NCBI GenBank assembly: GCA_009785015.1
Contig: WQXD01000126.1
Location: 1 to 9,595 of the forward strand
DNA length: 9,595 bases
Source: Oscillospiraceae bacterium
GTDB taxonomy: Bacteria > Bacillota_A > Clostridia > Oscillospirales > WRJC01
Reading direction: 5' to 3'
How positions within the stretch are numbered: position 1 is the first letter of the stretch; every line of letters starts with the position of its first letter. The notes under the pieces were generated by a model. The model had not been told where the DNA came from. It saw only the letters and a program-made list of their open reading frames with translations, and searched no databases. The position numbers were made by a program, and so were the translations under genes. This document shows positions 1 to 6,641 of the stretch, one piece after another.

Positions 1-11
1 AATTTTGCCAT
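1..11 (-). CDS. Start of an unidentified gene, cut by the window edge
   Basis: Only the first codons (Met-Ala-Lys) are visible, reading leftwards out of the window. The start is supported by a strong ribosome binding site, AAGGAGGG on the minus strand at 27-20, nine bases before the ATG at 11-9. It lies 28 bases after the Nudix gene stop with no terminator between them, so the two are probably co-transcribed. Nothing can be said about the product. Confidence 0.6.
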
Positions 12-39
12 CTTGACCGCCCTCCTTATATAAGTTTAA

Positions 40-651
40 TCAATCGAATTGAACTGCCCAGTTATTATTTCGATAAGCGTCGAAACACATAAGAATTTGT
101 TCAATCGTGTTTTTTTCGATTGCCAGTTCAGGCAATGCGTCAATATCAAAAAAATCACTTTCGGACGTTTCTGAGTTTGATTGAAACTCGCCCGATATGA
201 TATCGCACAAAACAAAAATCTTGCATATACCATAAGCATATTTGGGTTTATTATGTTTGTTTCTGTCCTGAACGGCAATTAATTTGATAGGGATTACGTC
301 CAATCCCGATTCCTCTTTGACTTCTTTTATTGTATTTGATTTTACAGATTCGTTCACATCAATCCAGCCGCCCGGCAAAGACCACGTATTTTTTTCCTTT
401 ACCAATAAAATTTTGCCGTTTTGAAATATAGCGGCTCTTGTATCCATTTTGGGCGTTTGATAGCCGGTTTCGCCGCAAAACAAATCCTTGACGGTTTCAA
501 GAGGCAAATCCGATTGCTTACTCATCATTTCGGCGGCTATTTCCCTTATCCGTTCAAAACGTTCTTTATCGTAAATATCTTTTGAATAATGCAAGCCTGC
601 TTGCGCTATCGCTTGTAATTCCACTATCCAATCTATCCATTTCGTTTTCAT
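40..651 (-). CDS. Nudix hydrolase with N-terminal helical domain (ADP-ribose pyrophosphatase-like)
   Basis: A 203-residue Nudix hydrolase, a metal-dependent enzyme cleaving a nucleoside diphosphate linked to another group. The substrate is inferred from the family (ADP-ribose or a nucleotide sugar), not shown. The Nudix box is complete apart from a conservative change: G95, E101, K109 in place of the usual Arg, then E110, E113, E114, G116. About 60 N-terminal residues (WIDWIVELQAIAQAGLHYS and following) match the helical extension of the YjhB-like subfamily, whose usual length is about 205 residues. The reading frame extends to an ATG at 705, but that codon sits between the -35 and -10 elements of a promoter (696-724). 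The ATG at 651 is therefore the better start, although its ribosome binding site is weak (GGGAAA, well upstream). It is the second gene after the secreted protein at 721-1407, but has its own promoter. Cytoplasmic. Confidence 0.88.
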   Translation of the reverse strand: MKTKWIDWIVELQAIAQAGLHYSKDIYDKERFERIREIAAEMMSKQSDLPLETVKDLFCGETGYQTPKMDTRAAIFQNGKILLVKEKNTWSLPGGWIDVNESVKSNTIKEVKEESGLDVIPIKLIAVQDRNKHNKPKYAYGICKIFVLCDIISGEFQSNSETSESDFFDIDALPELAIEKNTIEQILMCFDAYRNNNWAVQFD

Positions 652-695
652 AAAAAATATATAAATTTCCCGCAATTTTTCACTATAATAGTATG

Positions 696-724
696 ATTGT
701 ACCATGTTTTGCAGGGTTTGTCAA
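696..724 (-). promoter_or_regulatory. Sigma-70-type promoter of the Nudix gene
   Basis: On the minus strand TTGACA (724-719) is a perfect -35 and TACAAT (701-696) a five-of-six -10, separated by exactly 17 bases. The -35 overlaps the TGA stop codon of the upstream gene (723-721). Transcription would begin near 689, downstream of the frame's first ATG (705) and upstream of the ATG at 651. Confidence 0.8.
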
Positions 725-1407
725 GTATCTTTTTCGCAAACAAACAGTTCCGCATAATCCCCCTCTACGAATTCATAATAATACGCGTCCTCCGGAATCA
801 AACCAAAAAGCGGCGATATATCGGTGCCCTCTATAAAAGAAATAGAAATCTGATTTTCTTTGGTCTCCGGGCCAATCATAGCCAAACCGCTGCCTGACGG
901 AAATTTTTCGACAACGGCATCGACAAATTTTTCCAGTTCGCTCCATGAATATTTTACTTCATGGAAAAACAATTTCGGATTATCTATCTTGGGGACAATT
1001 CTCATGTTTGTTACCAATATGTGCATTTCCATGACATCGCGGTTCAAAACGGGCTTGCCGTTTTCCTGTAGTAGCATATTACCTTCTTCGTCATACACAC
1101 GCGGGTCGCCTTCAAAATACGCTCCGCCGTAATACTTTTCTTCGTCGATGGATTTTCTAAAGTTATATTCTATGTTTTCCAGTATCGCATGGTTGTCGCT
1201 CACGCGTGATTTGTAGTAATTTTCGGTGGCAAATTTGATTTGCTCATCGGTCAAACCCGCAATCAACCCGATATCCACGCCCAAAGGAATAGGAGCCTCA
1301 TAGTCGATCTGCGAAATAACGGTGCCAGATGGCAGCATTGCCGCGGCCAAAAGAAAAACCGCCGTAAATAACGCGAACGCTATTCTTTTTGTTTTCGAAA
1401 TTTTCAT
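721..1407 (-). CDS. Secreted protein of unknown function
   Basis: I do not recognise this 228-residue protein. It begins with a classic Sec signal: basic residues (KISKTKR), then a hydrophobic core of about 17 residues (9-25), with no lipobox cysteine. The product is probably exported and either released or held by an uncleaved signal anchor. The mature part is acidic and rich in aromatic residues (for example ATENYYKSR, GEDAYYYEF-like stretches) with no repeats or catalytic motif that I can name. The start is well supported by AGGAGGA at 1419-1413, five bases before the ATG. It follows the AraC gene by 136 bases. A degraded second copy of residues 36-58 lies at 3170-3238, so it belongs to a family with at least one other former member nearby. 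Confidence 0.8.
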   Translation of the reverse strand: MKISKTKRIAFALFTAVFLLAAAMLPSGTVISQIDYEAPIPLGVDIGLIAGLTDEQIKFATENYYKSRVSDNHAILENIEYNFRKSIDEEKYYGGAYFEGDPRVYDEEGNMLLQENGKPVLNRDVMEMHILVTNMRIVPKIDNPKLFFHEVKYSWSELEKFVDAVVEKFPSGSGLAMIGPETKENQISISFIEGTDISPLFGLIPEDAYYYEFVEGDYAELFVCEKDT

Positions 1408-1435
1408 ACTCGTCCTCCTGGCATACGCTTAAATT

Positions 1436-1525
1436 TTATGATATGCTATAGTCAAGCAACATTAAAAAAGTCCCAAAGAGCGTCGCTAATACAAATTCGT
1501 TAATCTCTAAACCGGCATCACGCAT
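1436..1525 (-). CDS. Possible 29-residue membrane peptide
   Basis: A short frame between the AraC gene and the secreted-protein gene encodes a peptide with a polar start (MRDAGLEINEF) and a hydrophobic stretch (VLATLFGTFLMLL), which would suit a small membrane protein. There is no convincing ribosome binding site before the ATG at 1525, and the frame runs into the leader of the next gene. A chance open frame is quite possible. The alternative is that this 136-base gap is plain leader sequence. Confidence 0.2.
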   Translation of the reverse strand: MRDAGLEINEFVLATLFGTFLMLLDYSIS

Positions 1526-1543
1526 AACGCAAGTTGTCTTTTT

Positions 1544-2443
1544 TCAATTTTTGGTTATCACAATACCATATTTTCGGCGGGCTTCCTGACGGTATTCCGT
1601 CGGGGTTTGACCCGTTTTTGCCGTGAATTGCCTGATGAGATATGTGTCATATATAAATCCTGATGCGCGGGCAATTTCGTCTATGGTCAAACCTGTATGC
1701 GCCAATAACTCGGTTGCGACACGTAGTCTGTAATTGAGCAGATACGCGATCACAGTCTGACCCGTCCGCTCTTTGAAATTCCTGTTGAGCGTAGTTCGGT
1801 TCGTATGCGTCTGCCTGCACAACATTTCGAGCGTTATATCTTCGTCCATATAATGTGCGTGCAGATATGCAAGAATCTCATCGACATTTGATAGCGGCTT
1901 ATTTATTTTAATGCTTTTGCTTGAATATATTTCGTCAAGCATATTTAGGATACGCAGGAAATACGCTCTGACGCGGCAAGTCCACCTGCCGTCGCTCTGC
2001 GCGGCAATTTCTGTGCCGATTACGCCCATCCATTCTAATATCTTTATATAAATGTTCTGTGGCAAATCCAATATGCCATTATAATACCCGTCCCTGTGAA
2101 AAAAGAGATTCAGCACATCAATAAAAGGTTCTTCGTCTGACTGGATTTTATTATTCTTTGTAGTTCTGTATGTCATGCGGTTTTTCAAATATGAAGGGTT
2201 AAGGCTAAACGATTGAGCGTAGAGCCGTTTGTTTTCGATTATTTTTACATTATCTTTTTCCGATAAGCATAAAACGCACGGGGCAATCAATGTTTTCGTT
2301 TCTCCGTTTATAGAAATGACCGCTTTCCCGTCGGTAATCAATACAAGCGTAACGCGGTCATGATAAGGCAACCCTGTTAAATTTTCGACTGTATTGAATT
2401 CTATCGGAATTTCAAGCGACCTGCGTTTATCGAATTGCGGCAT
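1544..2443 (-). CDS. AraC-family transcriptional regulator
   Basis: A 299-residue regulator with an N-terminal sensor domain and a C-terminal DNA-binding domain of two helix-turn-helix units. The first HTH covers about residues 203-225 (ITLEMLCRQTHTNRTTLNRN). The second covers about 253-275 (LTIDEIARASGF...FTAKTG) and ends in the family signature GQTPTEYR at 278-285. The N-terminal 100 residues look like a beta-rich cupin-type pocket (VTLVLITDGKAVISINGE), which in this family binds a small effector, often a sugar; the effector here is unknown. The start has AAGGAG at 2460-2455, eleven bases upstream. It is divergent from the HD-domain gene, and their promoters overlap at 2500-2529, so it may control both itself and that gene. 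That control is inferred from context. Confidence 0.93.
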   Translation of the reverse strand: MPQFDKRRSLEIPIEFNTVENLTGLPYHDRVTLVLITDGKAVISINGETKTLIAPCVLCLSEKDNVKIIENKRLYAQSFSLNPSYLKNRMTYRTTKNNKIQSDEEPFIDVLNLFFHRDGYYNGILDLPQNIYIKILEWMGVIGTEIAAQSDGRWTCRVRAYFLRILNMLDEIYSSKSIKINKPLSNVDEILAYLHAHYMDEDITLEMLCRQTHTNRTTLNRNFKERTGQTVIAYLLNYRLRVATELLAHTGLTIDEIARASGFIYDTYLIRQFTAKTGQTPTEYRQEARRKYGIVITKN

Positions 2444-2499
2444 ATATAGCGTATCTCCTTTATATTGCAGATAGTATAGTAAATTTCTTGATATATGTT

Positions 2500-2528
2500 A
2501 TTGTATCAAACAGAGATTTGATTTACAA
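2500..2528 (-). promoter_or_regulatory. Promoter of the AraC-family gene, overlapping the divergent HD-gene promoter
   Basis: On the minus strand TTGTAA (2528-2523) and TACAAT (2505-2500) are separated by 17 bases, a good -35/-10 pair that points to the AraC start at 2443. The same DNA read the other way carries the HD-gene promoter. Confidence 0.6.
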
Positions 2529-2529
2529 T
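2501..2529 (+). promoter_or_regulatory. Promoter of the HD-domain gene, with an imperfect inverted repeat
   Basis: On the plus strand TTGTAT (2501-2506) and TACAAT (2524-2529) are separated by 17 bases. The -35 is a weak three-of-six match, while the -10 is good. The two half-sites form an imperfect inverted repeat, ATTGTATCAAA - CAGAGA - TTTGATTTACAAT, which is both the cause of the two-way promoter and a candidate operator. The weak -35 would fit a promoter that needs an activator. Confidence 0.5.
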
Positions 2530-2583
2530 AATATCATCAAAAAATTTACAAAAATATTATAAAAATTAAAGGAGCGTATATTT

Positions 2584-3159
2584 ATGACAAACGAAATGAT
2601 GGAACGTATGCAAACACATATAATAAAGCTGGAAGGTAATATTACTCATGTAAAACGTGTTTTATTACTCAGTAAACTAATCGCGGAGAAAGAAAACATA
2701 GCGTATGACGAGAATATTCTTGCGTTTGCCGCGTATTTTCATGATATGGCGGCATATCCGTATTACAGCCGTAAATTTTCCGGTGAATATGACCATGCTC
2801 TGGAATCAAGCAAAATGATTCCCGATTTAGCAAAAGAATACGGATTTGACGATGTTCAAATAGAAAAAATTGTCGAGGCGGTAAAATATCACGATAAAGT
2901 TGATATGGGAAACTTAAACGAAACCCGATTAATCCGAAACGCAGACGGATTGGATTATTTAGGCTATATGGCGGTCGCAAGAGATTTTACGAAATTTCGC
3001 GGTGATTTTGCCAAAACTCTTGACACTCTGAAACGGCGTAAGGCTCAGTTTCTGCCGATTATTGATTTACCATACGCGAAAGAACTTGCCGTTCCACGCG
3101 TGGACGAATTGGACCATTTTATAGCCCGTTTTGAGGAAGAATGTTACGGAATATATTAA
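2584..3159 (+). CDS. HD-domain metal-dependent phosphohydrolase
   Basis: A 191-residue HD-superfamily protein. The metal-ligand set is visible in order: H22 (ITHVKRV), the H53-D54 doublet (AAYFHDMAAY), H71 (EYDHALES), H103 (AVKYHDK) and D121 (RNADGLDYLG). Such proteins hydrolyse phosphate esters, often of nucleotides. The substrate cannot be read from the sequence. The start is backed by AAAGGAG at 2568-2574, nine bases before the ATG. No signal peptide, so cytoplasmic. It stands alone on its strand until 3330 and is divergent from the AraC regulator, its likely controller. No hairpin terminator is evident after the stop. Confidence 0.88.
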   Translation: MTNEMMERMQTHIIKLEGNITHVKRVLLLSKLIAEKENIAYDENILAFAAYFHDMAAYPYYSRKFSGEYDHALESSKMIPDLAKEYGFDDVQIEKIVEAVKYHDKVDMGNLNETRLIRNADGLDYLGYMAVARDFTKFRGDFAKTLDTLKRRKAQFLPIIDLPYAKELAVPRVDELDHFIARFEEECYGIY

Positions 3160-3169
3160 TAAAGCGATA

Positions 3170-3238
3170 TTTAATTTGTTCGTAGGTCAGCCCCGCACCC
3201 AACTCGATATCCACGCCCAGAAGGATGGGAGTGGCATA
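3170..3238 (-). pseudogene. Decayed remnant of a second copy of the secreted-protein gene
   Basis: Read on the minus strand, this stretch encodes peptides such as PILLGVDIELGAGLTYEQIK, which line up without gaps with residues 36-58 of the protein at 721-1407; by eye 17 of 23 positions are identical. The 5' flank is also related: bases 3273-3289 are identical over 17 bases to 1432-1448, which lies upstream of the intact gene. The signal-peptide region and ribosome binding site are missing, and the similarity stops at the HD gene stop codon. It is not a functional gene. It is read against the transcript of its neighbours. Confidence 0.75.
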
Positions 3239-3259
3239 AGTTTAAATTTTATTTTCTTG

Positions 3260-3288
3260 TTGACACAGATATAATTTTATGATATGCT
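3260..3288 (+). promoter_or_regulatory. Promoter of the oxidoreductase / solute-binding protein operon
   Basis: A perfect -35, TTGACA (3260-3265), is followed after 17 bases by TATGCT (3283-3288), a four-of-six -10. It points to the start at 3330, giving a leader of about 35 bases. The -10 lies inside the 17-base block shared with the upstream region of the gene at 721-1407, while the -35 lies in sequence absent from that copy. Confidence 0.65.
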
Positions 3289-3329
3289 AAAAGGCAAATC
3301 AATATTGAAAATAACCGGGGGATAAATTT

Positions 3330-4373
3330 ATGAAGTTTAAAATCATTATGGTAGGCTGCGGGGTTATGGCAAATCACTGGTTAAACAGTATCACACCAAA
3401 AGACGACTGCGAAATCATCGCGCTTGCGGACTTGGATATAGGGCGGGCAAAGGCCGCGCGCGAAAAATACAGCTTGGAATGCAGGGTATACAGTTCGGTA
3501 GACGAAGCGCTTGAGGCGGAGAGCGGCAATCTGCTCATTGATCTGACATATGTGACAATGCACCATGACGTCACAATCAAGGCGCTGAGGGCGGGTTATG
3601 ACGTCATAGGCGAAAAACCCATGGCATTCGAGCCAAATCAAGCAAACGATATGCTGCGCGCCGCCGCGGAAACCGGCAAACGCTACATCGTGGCCCAAAA
3701 CCGCCGCTATATCGGGCAGGTCGAAAAAATCAGGGATATTGTGATATCCAAAAAAATCGGCGAACCGGTGTTTATCTGCGCGGAAATTTTTGTGAGCGCC
3801 GACATGGCGAGCATACGCAACCAATTGGAATATCCGCAGCTGCAGGACAACAACATACACGCCTTCGATATGGCGCGGTATATGGCAAACGGAAATCCGA
3901 TATCCGCCTATTATCACAGTTTCAACCCGAAAGGTTCCAAATATGTCGGCGACGCCGCCTGCGCGGCCATATTCGAGTTTGACAACGGAGCGGTTTTCGA
4001 ATTCAGAGGGTATAACGGCGCGGAGGGCTGCCACACGACCTGGAACAATTCCTGGCGCGTTTTATGCGAGCGCGGAACCATACTCTGGGACGGCAACCCG
4101 GAAAACGACGCTTTTTATGAATACGCAGAGCAAACGGGCGTATACGCGTATCAAAAAGAAACGCTCAAAAAGCCGGATGTGATCCGCGACCCCAACGCCC
4201 TTGAAGTCGAAGACTTTTTGGACGCGCTCTCCACGGGGCGCACACCGAGCACCGACTGCAAAGACAATATTCACAGCATAGCCATGGTGTTCGCGAGCGT
4301 CAAAAGCATCAGGGAAGGCCGCAAAGTCGCCATCGAAGTAAACGAAACCTATCCGTATATCGTGCTGAATTGA
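3330..4373 (+). CDS. Gfo/Idh/MocA-family NAD(P)-dependent oxidoreductase
   Basis: A 347-residue oxidoreductase of the glucose-fructose oxidoreductase / inositol dehydrogenase family, acting in the cytoplasm on a sugar, sugar acid or cyclitol; the exact substrate is not readable. The N-terminal Rossmann fold starts at once with VGCGVMA (residues 8-14), and an acidic residue ends the second strand (ALADLD, 31-36). The family's EKP motif with the conserved lysine is at 95-97 (GEKPMAF), and the C-terminal domain carries IHAFD (176-180), matching the family's histidine-aspartate catalytic region. The length is typical. A purine-rich GGGGGA at 3317-3322 precedes the ATG. Only 13 bases separate it from the start of the solute-binding protein, so they form one operon. 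Its codons are visibly richer in G and C than those of the AraC, HD and Nudix genes. Confidence 0.93.
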   Translation: MKFKIIMVGCGVMANHWLNSITPKDDCEIIALADLDIGRAKAAREKYSLECRVYSSVDEALEAESGNLLIDLTYVTMHHDVTIKALRAGYDVIGEKPMAFEPNQANDMLRAAAETGKRYIVAQNRRYIGQVEKIRDIVISKKIGEPVFICAEIFVSADMASIRNQLEYPQLQDNNIHAFDMARYMANGNPISAYYHSFNPKGSKYVGDAACAAIFEFDNGAVFEFRGYNGAEGCHTTWNNSWRVLCERGTILWDGNPENDAFYEYAEQTGVYAYQKETLKKPDVIRDPNALEVEDFLDALSTGRTPSTDCKDNIHSIAMVFASVKSIREGRKVAIEVNETYPYIVLN

Positions 4374-4386
4374 TGAGGTGAGAAAA

Positions 4387-5880
4387 ATGAAAACAAAAGG
4401 CGTGAAAATCGTATCGGCCGCATTATTGCTTTCGGTATTGTTTTGCGGGTTTGTTTCGTGCCGAACCGGAAGCGGGCCAAACGAAAATACCGGTATTTCG
4501 GACATATCCGAAACACAAACGGAAACGGAAGTGACAATTGATGTTTCATACCCCGACTTCGGGGGGTATGAATTTAAAATTATCACGAGCGACTATTTGT
4601 TAAACCCCGGCATGGTCAAAGAAATAGGAGCGGAAGAAGAAAACGGCGACCTCATCAACGACGCGGTATACAAAAGGAACGGCAAAATCGAGGAACTGTA
4701 TAATATTGCAATAAAAGAAATACTCCATGACAGGGATGCTCTGGCGCAGCCCGTGATAAAATCAATTTCAGCCGGCGACAATTCATACGACTTGATATGC
4801 GGAAATATAACCCAGGGCGGCATAATAGCCCAAAAGGGAGGGTTGATTGATTTGAATCAGGTCGGTTATCTCGATTTGAAAAAACCGTGGTACGACCAGA
4901 ACGCTGCCGCCGATTTGTCTATCGGGCACAAACTGTATTTCGCAGTCGGCGAGCTCCAAATATCCGATAACAACGGCACATGGTGCCTTTGGTTTAATAA
5001 AGACCTGTTCAAAAATCTCGGGTTCGCGGACCCTTACACCCTTGTCAGGGACGGAAAATGGACCATGGACAAATGTTTCGAATTTGCTTCGGCGGCCAGC
5101 AGGGACCTAAACGGCGACGGAAAAATGGACGAGGAAGATCAATGGGGAATGATGGGCGAGAGTTTTAATATATTCGCGCTTATGAACGGCTCGGGCACGC
5201 GGTTTATACAAAAAGATGAAAACGATTTGCCCTATTATGCCGGATATACCCAAAGAGACGCGGATATTTTCGAAAAGGGCGCAGAGTATCTCGGGGACGC
5301 GGCAAAATCTATACTTGTAGGGGAATCGAGAAACCATGCTTCCCGCCCCGATATGTGGATTGATTTCGCCCACCCTATGTATGCCAGCGGAAAAGTCTTG
5401 TTTTTCTTCACCAGTTTGGCAGGCGTCACCTACCACAGGGGGTTTGACACCAATTTCGGAATACTGCCTATTCCGAAATACGATGAAACGCAAAAAAATT
5501 ATGTGAACACGGTTTCGGTCACGATGGCAAGCGCGTTGTCTATGACTGTGACCCTGAACGGCGAACTTTTGGATCGCGCCGCCATAATTGCCGACGCGCT
5601 GAGCGAGGAGTCGATGCATATCCTCACTCCGGCGTATTACGAACTCCAGCTCAAAAGGAAACTCACGCGCGACGACGAGTCGGCGGAAATGCTCGACATA
5701 ATATTTGAAAACCGGATATACAGCACCGTACAGCTTTACAACTGGGGCGGAATAATTTCGACGGTATGCGGCATGCTCACTTCAAACAACCGGAATTTCG
5801 TTTCGTCGATGGAAAAAATAGAGGATAAAATAAAGGGCGATATTGAAAAAACATTGGCCGTATTCGAGTTAGAACGATGA
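4387..5880 (+). CDS. Extracellular solute-binding lipoprotein (ABC-type sugar transporter family)
   Basis: A 497-residue substrate-binding protein, exported and lipid-anchored outside the membrane. The signal peptide (KTKGVKIVSAALLLSVLF) ends in a lipobox with the lipidated cysteine at C25 (FVSC). The linker is Ser/Thr/Glu-rich, followed by the YPDFGGYEFKI start of the mature fold. Motifs such as TWCLWFNKDLFKNLG and GKWTMDKCFEF are typical of large Clostridia-type sugar-binding proteins of family 1. Residues 240-251 (DLNGDGKMDEED) make a full EF-hand-like calcium loop with acidic or Asn ligands at positions 1, 3, 5, 9 and 12. The frame could begin at GTG 4378, but GAGGTGAG (4376-4383) is the ribosome binding site for ATG 4387, which I prefer. 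It is co-transcribed with the upstream oxidoreductase. No permease or ATPase gene lies nearby, so the ligand-import partners must be elsewhere. The 3' end overlaps the opposing gene by 12 bases. Confidence 0.9.
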   Translation: MKTKGVKIVSAALLLSVLFCGFVSCRTGSGPNENTGISDISETQTETEVTIDVSYPDFGGYEFKIITSDYLLNPGMVKEIGAEEENGDLINDAVYKRNGKIEELYNIAIKEILHDRDALAQPVIKSISAGDNSYDLICGNITQGGIIAQKGGLIDLNQVGYLDLKKPWYDQNAAADLSIGHKLYFAVGELQISDNNGTWCLWFNKDLFKNLGFADPYTLVRDGKWTMDKCFEFASAASRDLNGDGKMDEEDQWGMMGESFNIFALMNGSGTRFIQKDENDLPYYAGYTQRDADIFEKGAEYLGDAAKSILVGESRNHASRPDMWIDFAHPMYASGKVLFFFTSLAGVTYHRGFDTNFGILPIPKYDETQKNYVNTVSVTMASALSMTVTLNGELLDRAAIIADALSEESMHILTPAYYELQLKRKLTRDDESAEMLDIIFENRIYSTVQLYNWGGIISTVCGMLTSNNRNFVSSMEKIEDKIKGDIEKTLAVFELER

Positions 5881-6609
5881 GGATGAGCCCGTCGTGTCAC
5901 AAAAACAGGTTTCTTGTGAAATGCAAACGAGATATTTATCGTCTACGCCGCTTGCGATTTCTAATGATGTACGACATACATAATTTTTGGCTGTCAAATT
6001 CATTTCTTCATATACCCACTTATTCCCGATATGAATAGGTAAATATCCACTCCCCTTTGCCGGAAACGAACAGAAAACCAATTCAATATTTGAAGTCAGC
6101 ATATTACCCCACACGCAGTCTATTTTCACAATACCCACTCCGGGTGCGTACCAAAATTCTTTTGTGCCACAATGCCAAACGTTATCATCGGCGTAATAAT
6201 TAGGATTGTCAATAGTTTTTTCTAATGACAAAGTGAATTTCAAACAATTTTCAAAAGTCCCGGCTTTTATCGCAATTATGCCACCATCGGTTATAGACAA
6301 ACGCCGAACTTCTCCGTTTTCTTTCCGTTCTTCTTCGTCATAGCCAACAATCCATTTATCGTCCCATATTTTGCCGAGCAAAGACTGTAACCAAATAGGA
6401 TTGTTGCTCCTGTATCGGTTTTCTTCGATTTTTGTTGGCAAGCGGTTTAAATCAAACCAACAAACCTCTTTATCATTAATGGTAGTTACACCATCATCTT
6501 TGACCGAAATAAAGCCCGCTTTGAACTCAGACGGTAATATTCGATAATCTTTTTTAAGGTAATCATTCATGCGTTCCAAAAATACGATTTCACGAAGGGC
6601 GGCGTTCAC
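5869..6609 (-). CDS. Fragment of an AGTFENC / YAPGVG-type repeat protein, probably decayed
   Basis: A 246-residue frame that I cannot name precisely. It holds AGTFENCLKF (116-125), FWYAPGVGIVK (152-162) and YLPIHIGNKWVYEE (189-202). I know this set of motifs from uncharacterised bacterial surface proteins in which a GNxWxY strand opens a domain and AGTFENC and YAPGVG close it. Here one domain is nearly whole, and a second begins at 189 but stops after about 55 residues. The only full-length start is GTG 6609, without a ribosome binding site; ATG 6570 is an alternative. No signal peptide is present, which would be odd for a surface protein. The last three residues and the stop are read from the 3' end of the opposing lipoprotein gene. 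Both ends therefore look broken, suggesting a gene fragment. Confidence 0.55.
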   Translation of the reverse strand: MNAALREIVFLERMNDYLKKDYRILPSEFKAGFISVKDDGVTTINDKEVCWFDLNRLPTKIEENRYRSNNPIWLQSLLGKIWDDKWIVGYDEEERKENGEVRRLSITDGGIIAIKAGTFENCLKFTLSLEKTIDNPNYYADDNVWHCGTKEFWYAPGVGIVKIDCVWGNMLTSNIELVFCSFPAKGSGYLPIHIGNKWVYEEMNLTAKNYVCRTSLEIASGVDDKYLVCISQETCFCDTTGSSSSF

Positions 6610-6641
6610 ACGATAACAGCTTGTCGTGGAGGGAAAATAAC

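Noticed and set aside
1432..1448. The shared block AATTTTATGATATGCTA as a regulatory operator repeated at two promoters
   Set aside because: The surrounding sequence and adjoining coding remnant are also similar between the two sites, so common descent from a duplication explains the match without an operator.
40..3159. A Nudix hydrolase and an HD hydrolase close together as a possible nucleotide-signal defence system
   Set aside because: They are on opposite strands in separate transcription units with an AraC regulator and a secreted protein between them. There is no nucleotide cyclase, effector or other defence gene, so ordinary housekeeping or accessory metabolism explains them better.
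3381..4034. Long minus-strand open frame (217 residues) opposite the oxidoreductase gene
   Set aside because: It lies wholly opposite a strongly supported Gfo/Idh/MocA gene, has no recognisable motif or ribosome binding site, and is explained by the G+C-rich codons of the sense gene.
4062..4586. Minus-strand frame (174 residues) spanning the oxidoreductase/lipoprotein junction
   Set aside because: It covers the 3' end of one sense gene and the signal-peptide region of the next; there is no start signal and the composition is that of a shadow frame.
5107..5619. Minus-strand open frame (170 residues) opposite the solute-binding protein gene
   Set aside because: It is antisense to a well-supported lipoprotein gene and its peptide has no family features.
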